Assembly (NCBI RefSeq): GCF_003722335.1
Contig: NZ_CP026100.1
Location: 1,586,001-1,650,000, forward strand
DNA: 64,000 nt
From: Caulobacter flavus
GTDB lineage: Bacteria; Pseudomonadota; Alphaproteobacteria; Caulobacterales; Caulobacteraceae
Direction of reading: 5' to 3'
The position numbers were made by a program, and so were the translations under genes. This document shows, one piece after another, positions 16,541 to 25,076 of this stretch. The notes under the pieces were generated by a model. The model saw nothing but the letters and a program-made list of their open reading frames with translations, was not told the DNA's origin and searched no databases. Within the stretch, counting starts at the first letter, position 1. Every line of letters begins with the position of its first letter.

Positions 16541-17145
16541 TCGCGACGGTGCTTGCCGGCTACGAGGCCGACGGGGCGGGCCTGGTCGAGCGGTTCGAGG
16601 CGATCGACCCCGCCGCGCTCTACGCGCCGGTGCAGGATTTCATTCCGGCCGTTTCGGCCCGGATCGCCGACATCGGCGCCGGCACGGGACGCGACGCGGC
16701 CTGGCTGGCGGGCCTGGGCCATGCGGTGGTCGCCGTCGAACCGGTCGCGGCCCTGCGCGAGGCGGGGAGGGCGCTGCGGCCGGACCTGGTCTGGGTCGAC
16801 GATCGCCTGCCGGCGCTTTCAGGCTTGCGGGGCGAACTGTTCGACAGGGTGCTGCTGAGCGGCGTCTGGCAGCATCTGGACGACGCGGCTCGCGCGATCG
16901 CCATGCCGGCGCTGGCGAGCCTGCTGGCGCCCGGCGGGATACTGGTGATGTCGCTGCGCCACGGCCCCGGCGCGCCGTCGAGACCCGTGTGGCCGGTGGA
17001 CGTCGAGGTGACGGTGACCTTGGCAGAGGCGGCGGGGCTGCGGCTCGTCCACTGCGTCGAAGCCGACTCGGTGCAGGCCGGCAATCGGGCGGCAGGGGTT
17101 ACCTGGACTTGGGTGGCTTTTGCCTCCGCATCTCCTCCCCCGTGA
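16537..17145 (+). CDS. SAM-dependent methyltransferase
   Basis: A 202-aa class I methyltransferase starting at GTG 16537, inside a 4-bp GTGA overlap with the DUF488 gene. The SAM-binding motif I is IADIGAGTGRDAAWLA, an acidic residue ends strand 2 (VAVEP), and LLSGVWQHL matches the post-motif strand of SAM-methyltransferases acting on small molecules. The target is unknown. The tight coupling to DUF488 suggests a shared process. The tail runs to the edge of a palindromic repeat, so the last residues (FASASPPP) come partly from repeat-like sequence. Confidence 0.85.
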   Translation: MIATVLAGYEADGAGLVERFEAIDPAALYAPVQDFIPAVSARIADIGAGTGRDAAWLAGLGHAVVAVEPVAALREAGRALRPDLVWVDDRLPALSGLRGELFDRVLLSGVWQHLDDAARAIAMPALASLLAPGGILVMSLRHGPGAPSRPVWPVDVEVTVTLAEAAGLRLVHCVEADSVQAGNRAAGVTWTWVAFASASPPP

Positions 17146-17273
17146 AACCGGGGAGGGGGACCGCGAAGCGGTGGAGGGGGCGAGGCTGGGCGCAGTGCAA
17201 GCCGTCGCCCCCTTCGTCACGGCGCTGATAGCGCCGCGCCACCTCCCCCGTTTCACGGGGGAGGTGCCAGGTC
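17135..17273. repeat. Palindromic intergenic repeat, family C
   Basis: The arms CTCCTCCCCCGTGAAACCGG and CACCTCCCCCGTTTCACGGG (inverted relative to each other) flank a GCGAAGCGGTGGAGGGGGC segment and a GGCGCTGATAGCGCC hairpin. It resembles family A in layout but lacks the TTTTCAGCTTCCGC core. It overlaps the 3' end of the methyltransferase gene. Confidence 0.75.
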
Positions 17274-17276
17274 GCC

Positions 17277-18068
17277 TCAGACCTGAGTCAGCTGCCACTC
17301 GCCGCGGCCGTCCTTGCAGGCGTTGTAGCGCTCGGTGGCCGGGCGCTGGCCGCGCGTCGAGATCGAGGCGGCGATGGTGCGGCACGACGGTTCGGGGCCG
17401 TAGCCGCCGGCGGTCAGCAGGCCGCTCGACACGTAGCCCGCGCCGTAGCCGCCACGGCCGACCAGCAGCCAGTTCGAGCCGGGCACGCCGCCCAGCACCT
17501 CGACGCGCTCGCCGGCCGACAGCTTGCCCACCACGCTCTCGCTGGTCGACGGGCCGGCGCGCAGGTTGGCGGTCGAGCGGACGGTGTAGTCGGCGCCGAC
17601 GGCGTGGTAGCTGGAGAGTTGTCGAACGTTGCGCTCGAAGCGCAACGAGTCGCCCTGAATCGGCGGGCCGTAGGTCGAGGCCACCACGTCGACGCGGCCC
17701 GAGGCGCCCGTGCGCGGGTTGCTCCAGGCCTGCGACTGGCCGGTTTCCAGGGCCTTCTTGGTGGCGGCCTGGGCGCGGGCGGTGTCGGTCGACTGCATGC
17801 GGCAGCCGATGTACGAGCCCGCCGCCGCGCCGGCGGCCGCGCCGACCAGGGCGCCCAGGCCCTTCTCGTTCTTGGCCACCTGGGTGCCGAGCAGGGCGCC
17901 GACGCCGGCCCCGATCAGGGCGCCGCCCTCCTGCTTGCCGCCGCCGGCGTCGCAGGAGAACAGGCCGCCCAGCGGCTTGCCCTGGGCCAGGGCGGGGGCC
18001 GGCGCCGCGGCCAGGCCCGCAGCCAGCAGGGCGACGATCGACAGGGCGGTGGGAATGGACTTGCTCAT
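17277..18068 (-). CDS. Exported glycine-zipper / SH3-domain envelope protein
   Basis: A 263-aa cell-envelope protein. A signal peptide covers residues 1-29 (cleavage near ALAQ). A glycine-zipper membrane-associating segment (GGALIGAGVGALLGTQ then GALVGAAAGAAAGSYIG) lies at about 47-86, and a bacterial SH3-like domain (YTVRSTANLRAGPSTSESVVGKLSAGERVEVLGG) at about 160-195. Four Cys residues occur outside the signal. The combination is typical of alphaproteobacterial proteins thought to bind peptidoglycan or the envelope, but no precise function is known. It is divergent from the dienoyl-CoA isomerase-like gene with about 80 bp between starts. Confidence 0.82.
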   Translation of the reverse strand: MSKSIPTALSIVALLAAGLAAAPAPALAQGKPLGGLFSCDAGGGKQEGGALIGAGVGALLGTQVAKNEKGLGALVGAAAGAAAGSYIGCRMQSTDTARAQAATKKALETGQSQAWSNPRTGASGRVDVVASTYGPPIQGDSLRFERNVRQLSSYHAVGADYTVRSTANLRAGPSTSESVVGKLSAGERVEVLGGVPGSNWLLVGRGGYGAGYVSSGLLTAGGYGPEPSCRTIAASISTRGQRPATERYNACKDGRGEWQLTQV

Positions 18069-18147
18069 GACGCGGTCCTCTGAGGGTTTGACGTCGCCGC
18101 CGCCGCCCGTGCTATCGTTCAGGTGAACAATGATAAGGGAGGCGACG

Positions 18148-19005
18148 ATGGGTACTGAAACACCGTCCGACTATAGCTGCTTCACGGTAGAGGTCGAAGC
18201 GGGCGTCGCCCACCTGAAGCTGATAAGGGCGGAAAGCTTCAACTCCATGACGCGTGCGTTCTGGCGGGAGCTGCCGGCGATCGTCGGCGACCTGGATCGG
18301 CGGGGCGGGGTGCGGGCCATCGTCATTTCGTCGACCGGCAAGCACTTCAGCGCCGGCATGGACCTTTCGGTGTTCGCCGACGAGGGGATCACCGGCGGCG
18401 AGCCGGTCGACCGCCACGTGGCCGCCGAGGCCTTCCGTCACAAGGTGAAGGGCCTGCAGGAGACCTTCTCGTGCCTGGAGCGGGCGCGGATGCCGGTGAT
18501 CATGGCCATACAGGGCGGCTGCATCGGCGGGGCGGTCGACTTCGCCACCGCCTGCGACATCCGCTACGCGACCGCCGACGCCTATTTCGTGATCCAGGAG
18601 ATCAACATCGGCATGACCGCCGACGTCGGCACCTTCCCGCGCCTGTGCAAGCTGATCCCCGAGGGCTGGGTCAAGGAACTGGCCTATACCGGCCGCAAGC
18701 TGCCGGCGGCCAAGGCCCTGGAACTGGGCCTGGTCAACGCCGTGTTCGACAGCCACGAGGCCGTAGTGGCCCACGCGCTGGAGACGGCGCGCGAGATCGC
18801 CTCCAAGACCCCGCTGGCGGTGACGGGCAGCAAGGTGATCATCAACTACGCCCGCGACCATTCCGTCGCCGACACCCTCGACTACCTGGCCGTCTGGCAG
18901 TCGGGCATGCTGGCCGGCCCGCACATGGCCGAGGCCTTCGCCGCCAAGGCCGGCAAGCGCGAGCCGGTCTATCCGGATCTCGCGCCGATCAAGGCGGGGA
19001 TCTGA
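18148..19005 (+). CDS. Enoyl-CoA hydratase/isomerase, dienoyl-CoA isomerase-like
   Basis: A 285-aa crotonase-fold enzyme. AAGGGAGG lies 5 bases before ATG 18148, which decides against the ATG at 18130. The oxyanion-hole segment is KHFSAGMDLSVFA and the second CoA-loop is IQGGCIGGAVDF. The acidic residues in TACDIRY, IQEINIG and TADVGTF line up with the three acidic active-site residues of Delta3,5-Delta2,4-dienoyl-CoA isomerase (ECH1), not with the Glu pair of classical hydratases. A role in degrading unsaturated fatty acids is therefore the best inference. No other fad genes are adjacent. Confidence 0.88.
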   Translation: MGTETPSDYSCFTVEVEAGVAHLKLIRAESFNSMTRAFWRELPAIVGDLDRRGGVRAIVISSTGKHFSAGMDLSVFADEGITGGEPVDRHVAAEAFRHKVKGLQETFSCLERARMPVIMAIQGGCIGGAVDFATACDIRYATADAYFVIQEINIGMTADVGTFPRLCKLIPEGWVKELAYTGRKLPAAKALELGLVNAVFDSHEAVVAHALETAREIASKTPLAVTGSKVIINYARDHSVADTLDYLAVWQSGMLAGPHMAEAFAAKAGKREPVYPDLAPIKAGI

Positions 19006-19011
19006 GAGATT

Positions 19012-19132
19012 GATCCTCCCCCTCTGGGGGAGGTGGCCCGAAGGGCCGGAGGGGGGACATTTTCAGCTTTCGCGGCAGCTGAAAACGTCCCCCTCAGTCG
19101 CCCCGCGACAGCTCCCCCAGGGGGGAGCATCA
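19012..19132. repeat. Palindromic intergenic repeat, family A (copy 6, double core)
   Basis: CTCCCCCTCTGGGGGAG and GGCCCGAAGGGCC are followed by two cores in opposite orientation (ATTTTCAGCTTTCGC then GCAGCTGAAAACG) and a degenerate right unit ending CTCCCCCAGGGGGGAG. It lies between convergent genes. Confidence 0.85.
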
Positions 19133-19134
19133 CG

Positions 19135-20235
19135 TCACCGCCCCTGCCAGATCTCCGGATGCTGGTCGAGGAAGGCCGACAGGCGGTCGGAGATGCCCTG
19201 CTGGTCGCGGGCCGAGGGATGCCAGTCGCAACCGGTCAGCTCCATCTCGCCGACCGGGATGACGGTCAGGCGGGCCTCGCCCTGGGCCTTCAGGGCCTCG
19301 GCGACGCGATCGACCTGGGCGGCGATCTCGTTCTCGGCGCTGGGCGGGGCCAGGAGGATCACGAAGGCCTGGGGCTGGCGGGCGCGGATCGCCTGGACGA
19401 AGCGGGCGTAGGTGGCCACGTAGTCGTCGCGCAGCGCCTGGCGGTCCTTCCACGGCTCGCCGGCCTTCAGCGGGGTGGAGAAGTCGTTGGTGCCCAGGTT
19501 GATGACCACCACCTGCGGACGCCAGTCGTCGTTGGCGTAGGCCGGCGCGGCGCCCAGCAGGGCCTTGGGCCAGGCCAGCGGCAGGGTGTCGCCGCCCATG
19601 CCGTCGTAGTTGCGCACGATCCCCCGGCCGGAGATCGCGTTGACCTGGCGGTCGGCGCCGAAGCGCTGGGCGGTCAGCGGGCCGAAGGCGAGGGCGTTGT
19701 CGGTGGTCATCCAGACGCCGTCGCCCGGGCAGGCGCGGGTCTCCGAGGCGTCGCCGTAGCCGACGCTGTGGGAGTCGCCGATGAACTCGATCTGGCGGCG
19801 GGGCGCGGCCAGCGGCAGGGCGCGGCCGCCCTCGAGAAAGAAGCCGCCGAAGCGGGCGGGGGCGGCCTGCATCTCGTTGACGACGCTGGCGCGCACCAGA
19901 TGGCGGCCGTTGGCCAGGCCCTCGATGCGGTAGAGGCCCGGCGCCGGCTTGACCAGCCGGCCGACCGGCGCGCCGTCGACGGACAGTTGCAGGACCTGGT
20001 CGCCGGTCCCCACCTTGAACAGCACCGCCTCGCCGGCGAAGGCGGCCTCGAAACGGGCGCTCGGCCACTGGTAGGTCCAGCCGTCGGAGCCGGCGACCAC
20101 GCGGCCGCTGGTCTGGGCGGGCAGGGGCGCCAGGATGGCGGCTTCGGGGACGGGAACGAGGCGCGGTTGGGCCAGCGCCAGGGCGGGAACCAGGGCGGCC
20201 AGAGCCGCGGCCGTCAGAAGTCCTCGAAGTCCCAT
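19135..20235 (-). CDS. Secreted SGNH/CE2-like carbohydrate esterase
   Basis: A 366-aa exported esterase. The signal peptide MGLRGLLTAAALAALVPALALA sets the start at 20235. A beta-sandwich-like N-terminal domain (about 30-140) precedes an SGNH hydrolase domain, the layout of CE2 acetyl-esterases. Block I is FIGDSHSVGYG (Ser nucleophile), a Gly lies in DGMGGD, block III is INLGTNDFS, and the final DWHPSARDQ holds the Asp-x-x-His pair. Deacetylation of plant polysaccharides is the likely role, by family knowledge. No xylanase or TonB-receptor gene is adjacent. The stop abuts a family A repeat. Confidence 0.88.
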   Translation of the reverse strand: MGLRGLLTAAALAALVPALALAQPRLVPVPEAAILAPLPAQTSGRVVAGSDGWTYQWPSARFEAAFAGEAVLFKVGTGDQVLQLSVDGAPVGRLVKPAPGLYRIEGLANGRHLVRASVVNEMQAAPARFGGFFLEGGRALPLAAPRRQIEFIGDSHSVGYGDASETRACPGDGVWMTTDNALAFGPLTAQRFGADRQVNAISGRGIVRNYDGMGGDTLPLAWPKALLGAAPAYANDDWRPQVVVINLGTNDFSTPLKAGEPWKDRQALRDDYVATYARFVQAIRARQPQAFVILLAPPSAENEIAAQVDRVAEALKAQGEARLTVIPVGEMELTGCDWHPSARDQQGISDRLSAFLDQHPEIWQGR

Positions 20236-20336
20236 CGCGCGCCCTTCCCGTCGTGTGCGAAGGCCTCGTGTAGCGGTCGGTGGGGATAAGGAAAGACGGA
20301 AAAGGTATTGCAGCCGTCCCGTCCAGGCCGTCCGCC

Positions 20337-20738
20337 CTAGATCGTCAGGCGCGCCCGGAGCGCGTCGAACGGCCAGATGTCGGAGAAGGGGGCGTAGTCG
20401 TCTCGATTGAGATCCTCCGCCACCCACTTGCGCAGGGGCGTCAGCATCTCGACCAGCGTTTCCATCAAGGCCGCGCGCTGCCTTTCGTCGAGCGCCGACG
20501 GGTCCAGGCCGCAGCAGATGGCGACGCTGCGACACAGCTGCAGGACCAGGAGGTATTCCTCGGAGGTGATCGTCCGCCCGGTTCCGATGGCGTGCAGGCA
20601 GCCTGCGGCGTCGATGGCTTGCTCGCGCAGTTCCTCCGCGCAAGCGGGTTCGTCGAGGAAGGCGGGATCGATGCGGCCCTCGGCGATCACGCGATCGGAA
20701 AAGGCGGGATAGGCTTGCCGCCACCGGCTGGAGGTCAT
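20337..20738 (-). CDS. Hypothetical protein
   Basis: A 133-aa protein that I do not recognise. It is acidic and mostly helical by eye, with no signal peptide or membrane segment and five cysteines. Its start lies 8 bp after the stop of the pentapeptide-repeat gene on the same strand, so the two are very likely one transcription unit and may work together. Codon use looks native. The ATG at 20738 is the first available start. Confidence 0.7.
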   Translation of the reverse strand: MTSSRWRQAYPAFSDRVIAEGRIDPAFLDEPACAEELREQAIDAAGCLHAIGTGRTITSEEYLLVLQLCRSVAICCGLDPSALDERQRAALMETLVEMLTPLRKWVAEDLNRDDYAPFSDIWPFDALRARLTI

Positions 20739-20746
20739 TGGGGATC

Positions 20747-21994
20747 TCAGCCCTTCGGCGGAACGAAGCCTTCGGGCAGTTCGGCCCCGCGCAGGTCGCA
20801 GCCGGCGAGGACGGCGCGCGACAGGTCTGCGCCGATCAGGCGGGCGCGGGCGGCGCTGGCGCCCGACAGGTTGGCGCCGCGCAGGATGGCGCGGGTCAGG
20901 TCGGCGCGCAGGGCGCGGCCCTCGCCGATCACCAGCGGGCCGAGCTTTGCGCCCGACAGGTCGGCGCGGGCCAGGTCGGCGTCGGCCAGGCGTGCGCCGC
21001 GCAGGTCGGCCTTGCGCAGGTTGGCGCCGCGCAGGTCGGCGCCGACCAGATTGGCGCCCTGCAGTTCGGCGCCCTCCAGATCCATGCCGAAGAAGATCGC
21101 GCCGGGGGCCGACAGGCCGCTCAGCTTGCGGCCCTTGAGGCGGCGTAATGGACGGAAGTCGACCTGCGGGATGCTGATCGCCCGACCCTTGGCGCCGCCG
21201 CTGGCGCAGAACGCCTCGTGCGCCTCGAGCAGTTCGTGCAGCGGCTGGTCGTCGACATAGATCAGCGGCGGCGGGGCGCGCAGCACCTCGGCCAGATCGG
21301 CGTCTTCCAGGTTGGCGCCCGAGGTGTCGACCCCGGTCATCACCGCCCGCCGCAGCAGGGCGCCCGACAGGTCGGCCCCGAAGATCTCGGCGCCGGTCAT
21401 GTCGACCCGGTTCATGGTGGCGTTGTTCAGGCGCGCGCCCGACAGCGTGGCGCCCGAGAGGTCGGCGTCGGTCAGGTCGGCGGCGCGGGCGAAGGCGCCC
21501 GACATCTGGGCCCCGCTCATCTTGGCGCCCTTCAGCAGGGCGTAGTCGAGGCCGGCCCCGTCCTCGGCGTGGCGCAGCAGGCGAAAGCCCTCGGCCCCGT
21601 CCTGCACGGCCGTCAGGCCTTCGCGCAGGTCGCAGCCGGAAAGGTCGGCGCCCGACAGGTTGGCGCCGCGCAGATAGGCTCCGCGCATGTCGACGCGGGT
21701 CAGGCGCGCGCCGCGCAGGTCGGCGTCGCGCAAGTCGGCGCCGTACAGCACCGCCCTGTCCAGCACCGCGCCGCGCAGCGAGGCTCCGGCCAGCAGCGCC
21801 CCGGTCAGGTCGGCCTCGGAGAGGTCGGCGCCGTCGAGCTCGAAGTGCGACAGGTCCAGATAGGCCAGGGTCGCGCGCCGGCCGCCCGGCAGGCCCTTCA
21901 TGTAGCGGCCGTGCGCCTCCACCGCGGCCTTGACGGCGGCGGCGGGAGCCTTGCGGATCAGGCTCTGCGGCGATTGGGCGGGAAGGGGCGACAT
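20747..21994 (-). CDS. Pentapeptide-repeat protein (two repeat blocks)
   Basis: A 415-aa protein dominated by A(D/N)LxxA pentapeptide repeats, which fold as a right-handed quadrilateral beta-helix. One block covers about residues 55-230 and a second about 285-405. Between them is a non-repeat linker (LIYVDDQPLHELLEAHEAFCAS) likely to form a helical insertion. The N-terminal 50 residues are also non-repetitive and helical. There is no signal peptide, so it is cytoplasmic. Some such proteins mimic DNA and protect gyrase, but nothing here shows that role. ATG 21994 is used; a TTG at 22009 with CGGA upstream is an alternative. It is followed by the 133-aa hypothetical gene. Confidence 0.9.
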   Translation of the reverse strand: MSPLPAQSPQSLIRKAPAAAVKAAVEAHGRYMKGLPGGRRATLAYLDLSHFELDGADLSEADLTGALLAGASLRGAVLDRAVLYGADLRDADLRGARLTRVDMRGAYLRGANLSGADLSGCDLREGLTAVQDGAEGFRLLRHAEDGAGLDYALLKGAKMSGAQMSGAFARAADLTDADLSGATLSGARLNNATMNRVDMTGAEIFGADLSGALLRRAVMTGVDTSGANLEDADLAEVLRAPPPLIYVDDQPLHELLEAHEAFCASGGAKGRAISIPQVDFRPLRRLKGRKLSGLSAPGAIFFGMDLEGAELQGANLVGADLRGANLRKADLRGARLADADLARADLSGAKLGPLVIGEGRALRADLTRAILRGANLSGASAARARLIGADLSRAVLAGCDLRGAELPEGFVPPKG

Positions 21995-22074
21995 CTGGCT
22001 TTTTATCAAGTGTTCCGGTCGTTTATGCCGAAACTCCGCTTAAGGAACGGTTTGTTTTGCGGCTGTGAAACAAG

Positions 22075-23034
22075 TCACAGCCAGCCTTTTCGCCGGAACC
22101 AGATCAGCGGGATCAACGCCGCGGCCAGCATCATGCACAGGGCTAGCGGATAGCCCTCCATCCAGCGCAGCTCGGGCATGTGCTCGAAGTTCATGCCGTA
22201 GATCCCCGCGATCATGGTCGGGGGCAGGAACACGACCGAGAACACCGAGAAGATCTTGAAGATCTGGTTCTGCTCGATGTTGATGAAGCCGAGCGCAGCG
22301 TCGAGCAGGAAGGTGATGTTGCCCGACAGGTAGCTGGAGTGATCGGTGATCGACTGCACGTCGCGCTGCAGCGATTTCAGGTGGTCGCGCAGCTCCTTGT
22401 CGCCCTCGAACTGCTCGGCGAGGCTGGCGAACGACAGCAGGCGCGCCAGGCTGACCAGGCTGTCGCGGGCCTTGGCGTTGACGTTCTGGGCCCGCCCCAG
22501 GCGGCTGAGGATCTTCTCGAAGGCCGCGCCGCGCGGACGGCTGAAGATGGTGCGCGACTGGGTCTCGACCTCGCTGGCGGTGCGCTCGAGGATGTCGGCG
22601 GTGCGGTCGACCACGGCGTCGAGCAGGCCCAGGAAGGTCTGCGGACCGTGCGGGCACAGGCTGGGCTGGCGCTCGGCCTGGGCGGCGAACACCGAGAAGG
22701 CGCGCGGCTCGACGTAACGGATGGTCACCAGCTTGTCGCCGGCCAGCACGAAGGTCACCGGCGCGGCCGTGGGCAGCTCGCCCTCGGCGTTGACCAGGAT
22801 CGTGGCGGTCATGAAGGTGCCGCCGTCCTCCTGATAGAGGCGCGAGGAGGCCTCGATCTCGGCCATCTCCTCGCGGGTGGGCAGCAAGAGGCCGATCGAC
22901 TGCTCGACGGCCACCTCTTCGGCGCGGGTGGGGTCGACGAGCTCGATCCAGACGGCGTCGGCCGGCAGCCGCCAGTCGGGCGTCAGGCCGCCGGGCTCGA
23001 AGCCCGGGGCGCCTTGTCGGAGAACTCTCAGCAT
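22075..23034 (-). CDS. corA: CorA-family magnesium/cobalt transporter
   Basis: A 319-aa inner-membrane divalent-cation channel. A large cytoplasmic N-terminal alpha/beta domain (1-250) ends in a long helix, followed by two membrane segments at the extreme C-terminus. The signature YGMNF loop, the ion selectivity filter, joins TM1 (FSVVFLPPTMIAGI) and TM2. The family consensus GMNFEHMPEL is matched completely, and the basic tail RRKGWL closes the protein. It stands alone between the pentapeptide gene and the CHAP gene on the same strand, with 80-odd bp to each. No Mg-responsive leader could be recognised by eye. Confidence 0.93.
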   Translation of the reverse strand: MLRVLRQGAPGFEPGGLTPDWRLPADAVWIELVDPTRAEEVAVEQSIGLLLPTREEMAEIEASSRLYQEDGGTFMTATILVNAEGELPTAAPVTFVLAGDKLVTIRYVEPRAFSVFAAQAERQPSLCPHGPQTFLGLLDAVVDRTADILERTASEVETQSRTIFSRPRGAAFEKILSRLGRAQNVNAKARDSLVSLARLLSFASLAEQFEGDKELRDHLKSLQRDVQSITDHSSYLSGNITFLLDAALGFINIEQNQIFKIFSVFSVVFLPPTMIAGIYGMNFEHMPELRWMEGYPLALCMMLAAALIPLIWFRRKGWL

Positions 23035-23105
23035 GGATCGACCCGGACCTTCACCCCACGGGTGTGGCAGGGGCCTTCGGTCGCGTCAACGCGCGACCTT
23101 CGCGA

Positions 23106-23792
23106 TCAGCGCGGCTGCTGGGCCTGCTTGTCGTCGCCTTGGGCGGCGGCGATCAGGGCGGCGATGCGGTCGGTGGAGTCGGCGGCCTGGTTGATCATGT
23201 CCAGCGGGTTGGCGCGGACCGACGAAGCAACCTGGTTGGCGGCCTGCTTGGCCAGCGACACGGCGGCGTTCTGGGCGAGCGCCAGCTTGCTGGTGGCCGC
23301 GGCGATCGTGACCGCCTGCTGGTTCTGGTAGATGAAGCCGTGGGTCGGATAGACCGTGGTGCCCAGGTCGCGGATCGGGTCGTACCAGACCTTGACCTGG
23401 CTCCAGTCGCCTTCCGGCGAGACGTCGACGACGGTGACGTCCTTCTCGATCTGGCCGCGGGCGCCGTTCATGACGGACCAGTTGGCGTGGGTGACCTGGA
23501 TCACCCGGTCGGTCAGGACTTGCGAAACAAAGGCCACGTGGCCGAGGTTCATGCGGCCGGTGGGCTTGAAGCAGAGGACGGCGCCGGCCTTCGGCGTGAA
23601 GCCGGTGTCGTACTTGCCGGTGGCCTGGCCCCACCAGGTGCGGGCGTCGCCGAAGATCTGGATGCCCGACATCAAGCGGGCGAAAGGCACGCACTGCCAG
23701 TACCCGTCGGCCACGGCGCTCGAGATCGGCGCGAGGCTGATCATGGCCGCAGCGGCCAGGGAACCCCAAAGGGCTCTCTTCCGTTTCGTCAT
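23106..23792 (-). CDS. Secreted CHAP-domain protein
   Basis: A 228-aa exported cysteine/histidine-dependent amidohydrolase/peptidase (CHAP). A signal peptide ends at about residue 28 (SSAVA). The catalytic Cys is C34 in WQCVPFAR, remarkably close to the mature N-terminus, and the catalytic His is H85 in LGHVAFVSQV, followed by an Asn in THANWS. The last 80 residues form an Ala/Gln-rich helical region, perhaps for envelope anchoring. CHAP domains usually cleave peptidoglycan cross-bridges or amides, so a cell-wall role is likely. The gene is isolated, with no immunity or toxin-delivery genes beside it. Confidence 0.88.
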   Translation of the reverse strand: MTKRKRALWGSLAAAAMISLAPISSAVADGYWQCVPFARLMSGIQIFGDARTWWGQATGKYDTGFTPKAGAVLCFKPTGRMNLGHVAFVSQVLTDRVIQVTHANWSVMNGARGQIEKDVTVVDVSPEGDWSQVKVWYDPIRDLGTTVYPTHGFIYQNQQAVTIAAATSKLALAQNAAVSLAKQAANQVASSVRANPLDMINQAADSTDRIAALIAAAQGDDKQAQQPR

Positions 23793-23861
23793 GCTTGGGT
23801 ACTCCCCCGCGTCACTGGGTAGGGGGATAACCCTGACGGAAAAATATGAAAAGAGTGTTTA

Positions 23862-24959
23862 TTAGGCCACAGTAGCGGTTGCCGCCGTGCTACGGCGTCG
23901 CTTGGCCACAGATTTCATGAAGTCTCGGGCCGGCTTTTCCACCAGGTGGTACGAGGCCGCCGACAGCGGAACCAAGGCTGCGACGATTAACGCCCAGACG
24001 GCCAGCGGCAGTTTGTCGCTCTCTATATTCAAAAGCTTTGCCGCACCGTTGATCGCCAGGATCTTCCACGGGATGCAGATCATGTAGGTCGAGTAGCTGA
24101 TCTCGCCCAGATACACGAAAAGGCTCTGCGAAGCGAAGGTCGAACCGGCCTTGGCCAGGCGCGCCAGCGATAGAATAAATCCGCCCAAAATGGTCACGAT
24201 CAACGCATCGGGCGCCTGAAGCTGCACCGTGGCGAGCAGCAGGAGGGCGGCGAAGGCGGCGCCGATTCCCGCGCCGCGCAGGCTCACGTCCTGGTTCTTC
24301 CACAGGGTGTAGAGCGCGCAGCCATAGAAGAAGCACGGCACGATGCGCAGGGCGCCCCAGCGGATCGTCGCCTCGGTCAGCGGGAAGCCGGCCAGCTTTT
24401 CGAAGGCCGGATAGAGGGCGGCGATCACCAGCAGGGCGGCGCCGGTCAGCACCAGCGGTCGGTTACGCAGTCGCCAGGCCACGAAGGCGAAGGCCGGGAA
24501 GGAAAGATAGGCGAACCACTCGGCCGAGATCGACCACGAGGGGTGGTTCCAGCCCGACACCCGGGCGAAGCCCCAGGCCTGGACCAGCAGCAGGTTGGCC
24601 GGCAGGGCCTCCCAGGCCAGCATGTTCCTGTCGACGGCGATGCCGGCGATGCCGGCGACCAGCGCCATGGCGCCGACGCCCGCCAGCGTGAACAGGTGCA
24701 GCGGATAGACCCGCGCCAGCCGGTTCCACAGGAAGCCGCCATAGCCGAACCGGCCTTCCCCGAAGGCGGTCAGGTAGACGTGGCAGAGAATGAAGCCCGA
24801 CAGGACGAAGAACGCCTCGACGCCCAGATAGCCCTTGGCCACCACGCCGGGAACCGCGCCGGCCACGGCGAGGTTTGGCCAGTAGTGGTACATCACCACC
24901 CACAGGGCGGCGAAAAACCGCAAGGCGGTTAGGGGCTTGATATGGGCGGCGTCAGGCAT
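23862..24959 (-). CDS. Acyltransferase 3 family membrane protein (OafA/YrhL type)
   Basis: A 365-aa polytopic inner-membrane acyltransferase with about 10 hydrophobic segments, a family that O-acetylates surface glycans. The signature opening KPLTALRFFAALWVVMYH carries the catalytic-motif R-x10-H. The motif FVLSGFILCHVY and the conserved WSISAEWF also occur. I start at ATG 24959 because GGAAGAAG lies just upstream; an earlier codon at 24992 lacks a site. It is a single gene divergent from terC. The substrate glycan is unknown, and no polysaccharide cluster is nearby. Confidence 0.9.
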   Translation of the reverse strand: MPDAAHIKPLTALRFFAALWVVMYHYWPNLAVAGAVPGVVAKGYLGVEAFFVLSGFILCHVYLTAFGEGRFGYGGFLWNRLARVYPLHLFTLAGVGAMALVAGIAGIAVDRNMLAWEALPANLLLVQAWGFARVSGWNHPSWSISAEWFAYLSFPAFAFVAWRLRNRPLVLTGAALLVIAALYPAFEKLAGFPLTEATIRWGALRIVPCFFYGCALYTLWKNQDVSLRGAGIGAAFAALLLLATVQLQAPDALIVTILGGFILSLARLAKAGSTFASQSLFVYLGEISYSTYMICIPWKILAINGAAKLLNIESDKLPLAVWALIVAALVPLSAASYHLVEKPARDFMKSVAKRRRSTAATATVA

Positions 24960-25076
24960 ATCTGCTTCTTCCGTGTCCGAGTTTCGCTGCAATTCGCCGA
25001 CCGCCGTTTGGCGGCCGCGGCGGGCTCAGCGGCGGGCTGGGACCTGCTCAATTCTCACTCAGCCTAGCCAGGACCC

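Noticed and set aside
23106..23792. CHAP protein as a secreted antibacterial effector with immunity gene
   Set aside because: It has an ordinary Sec signal peptide and the adjacent genes (corA, acyltransferase) do not look like immunity or delivery genes.
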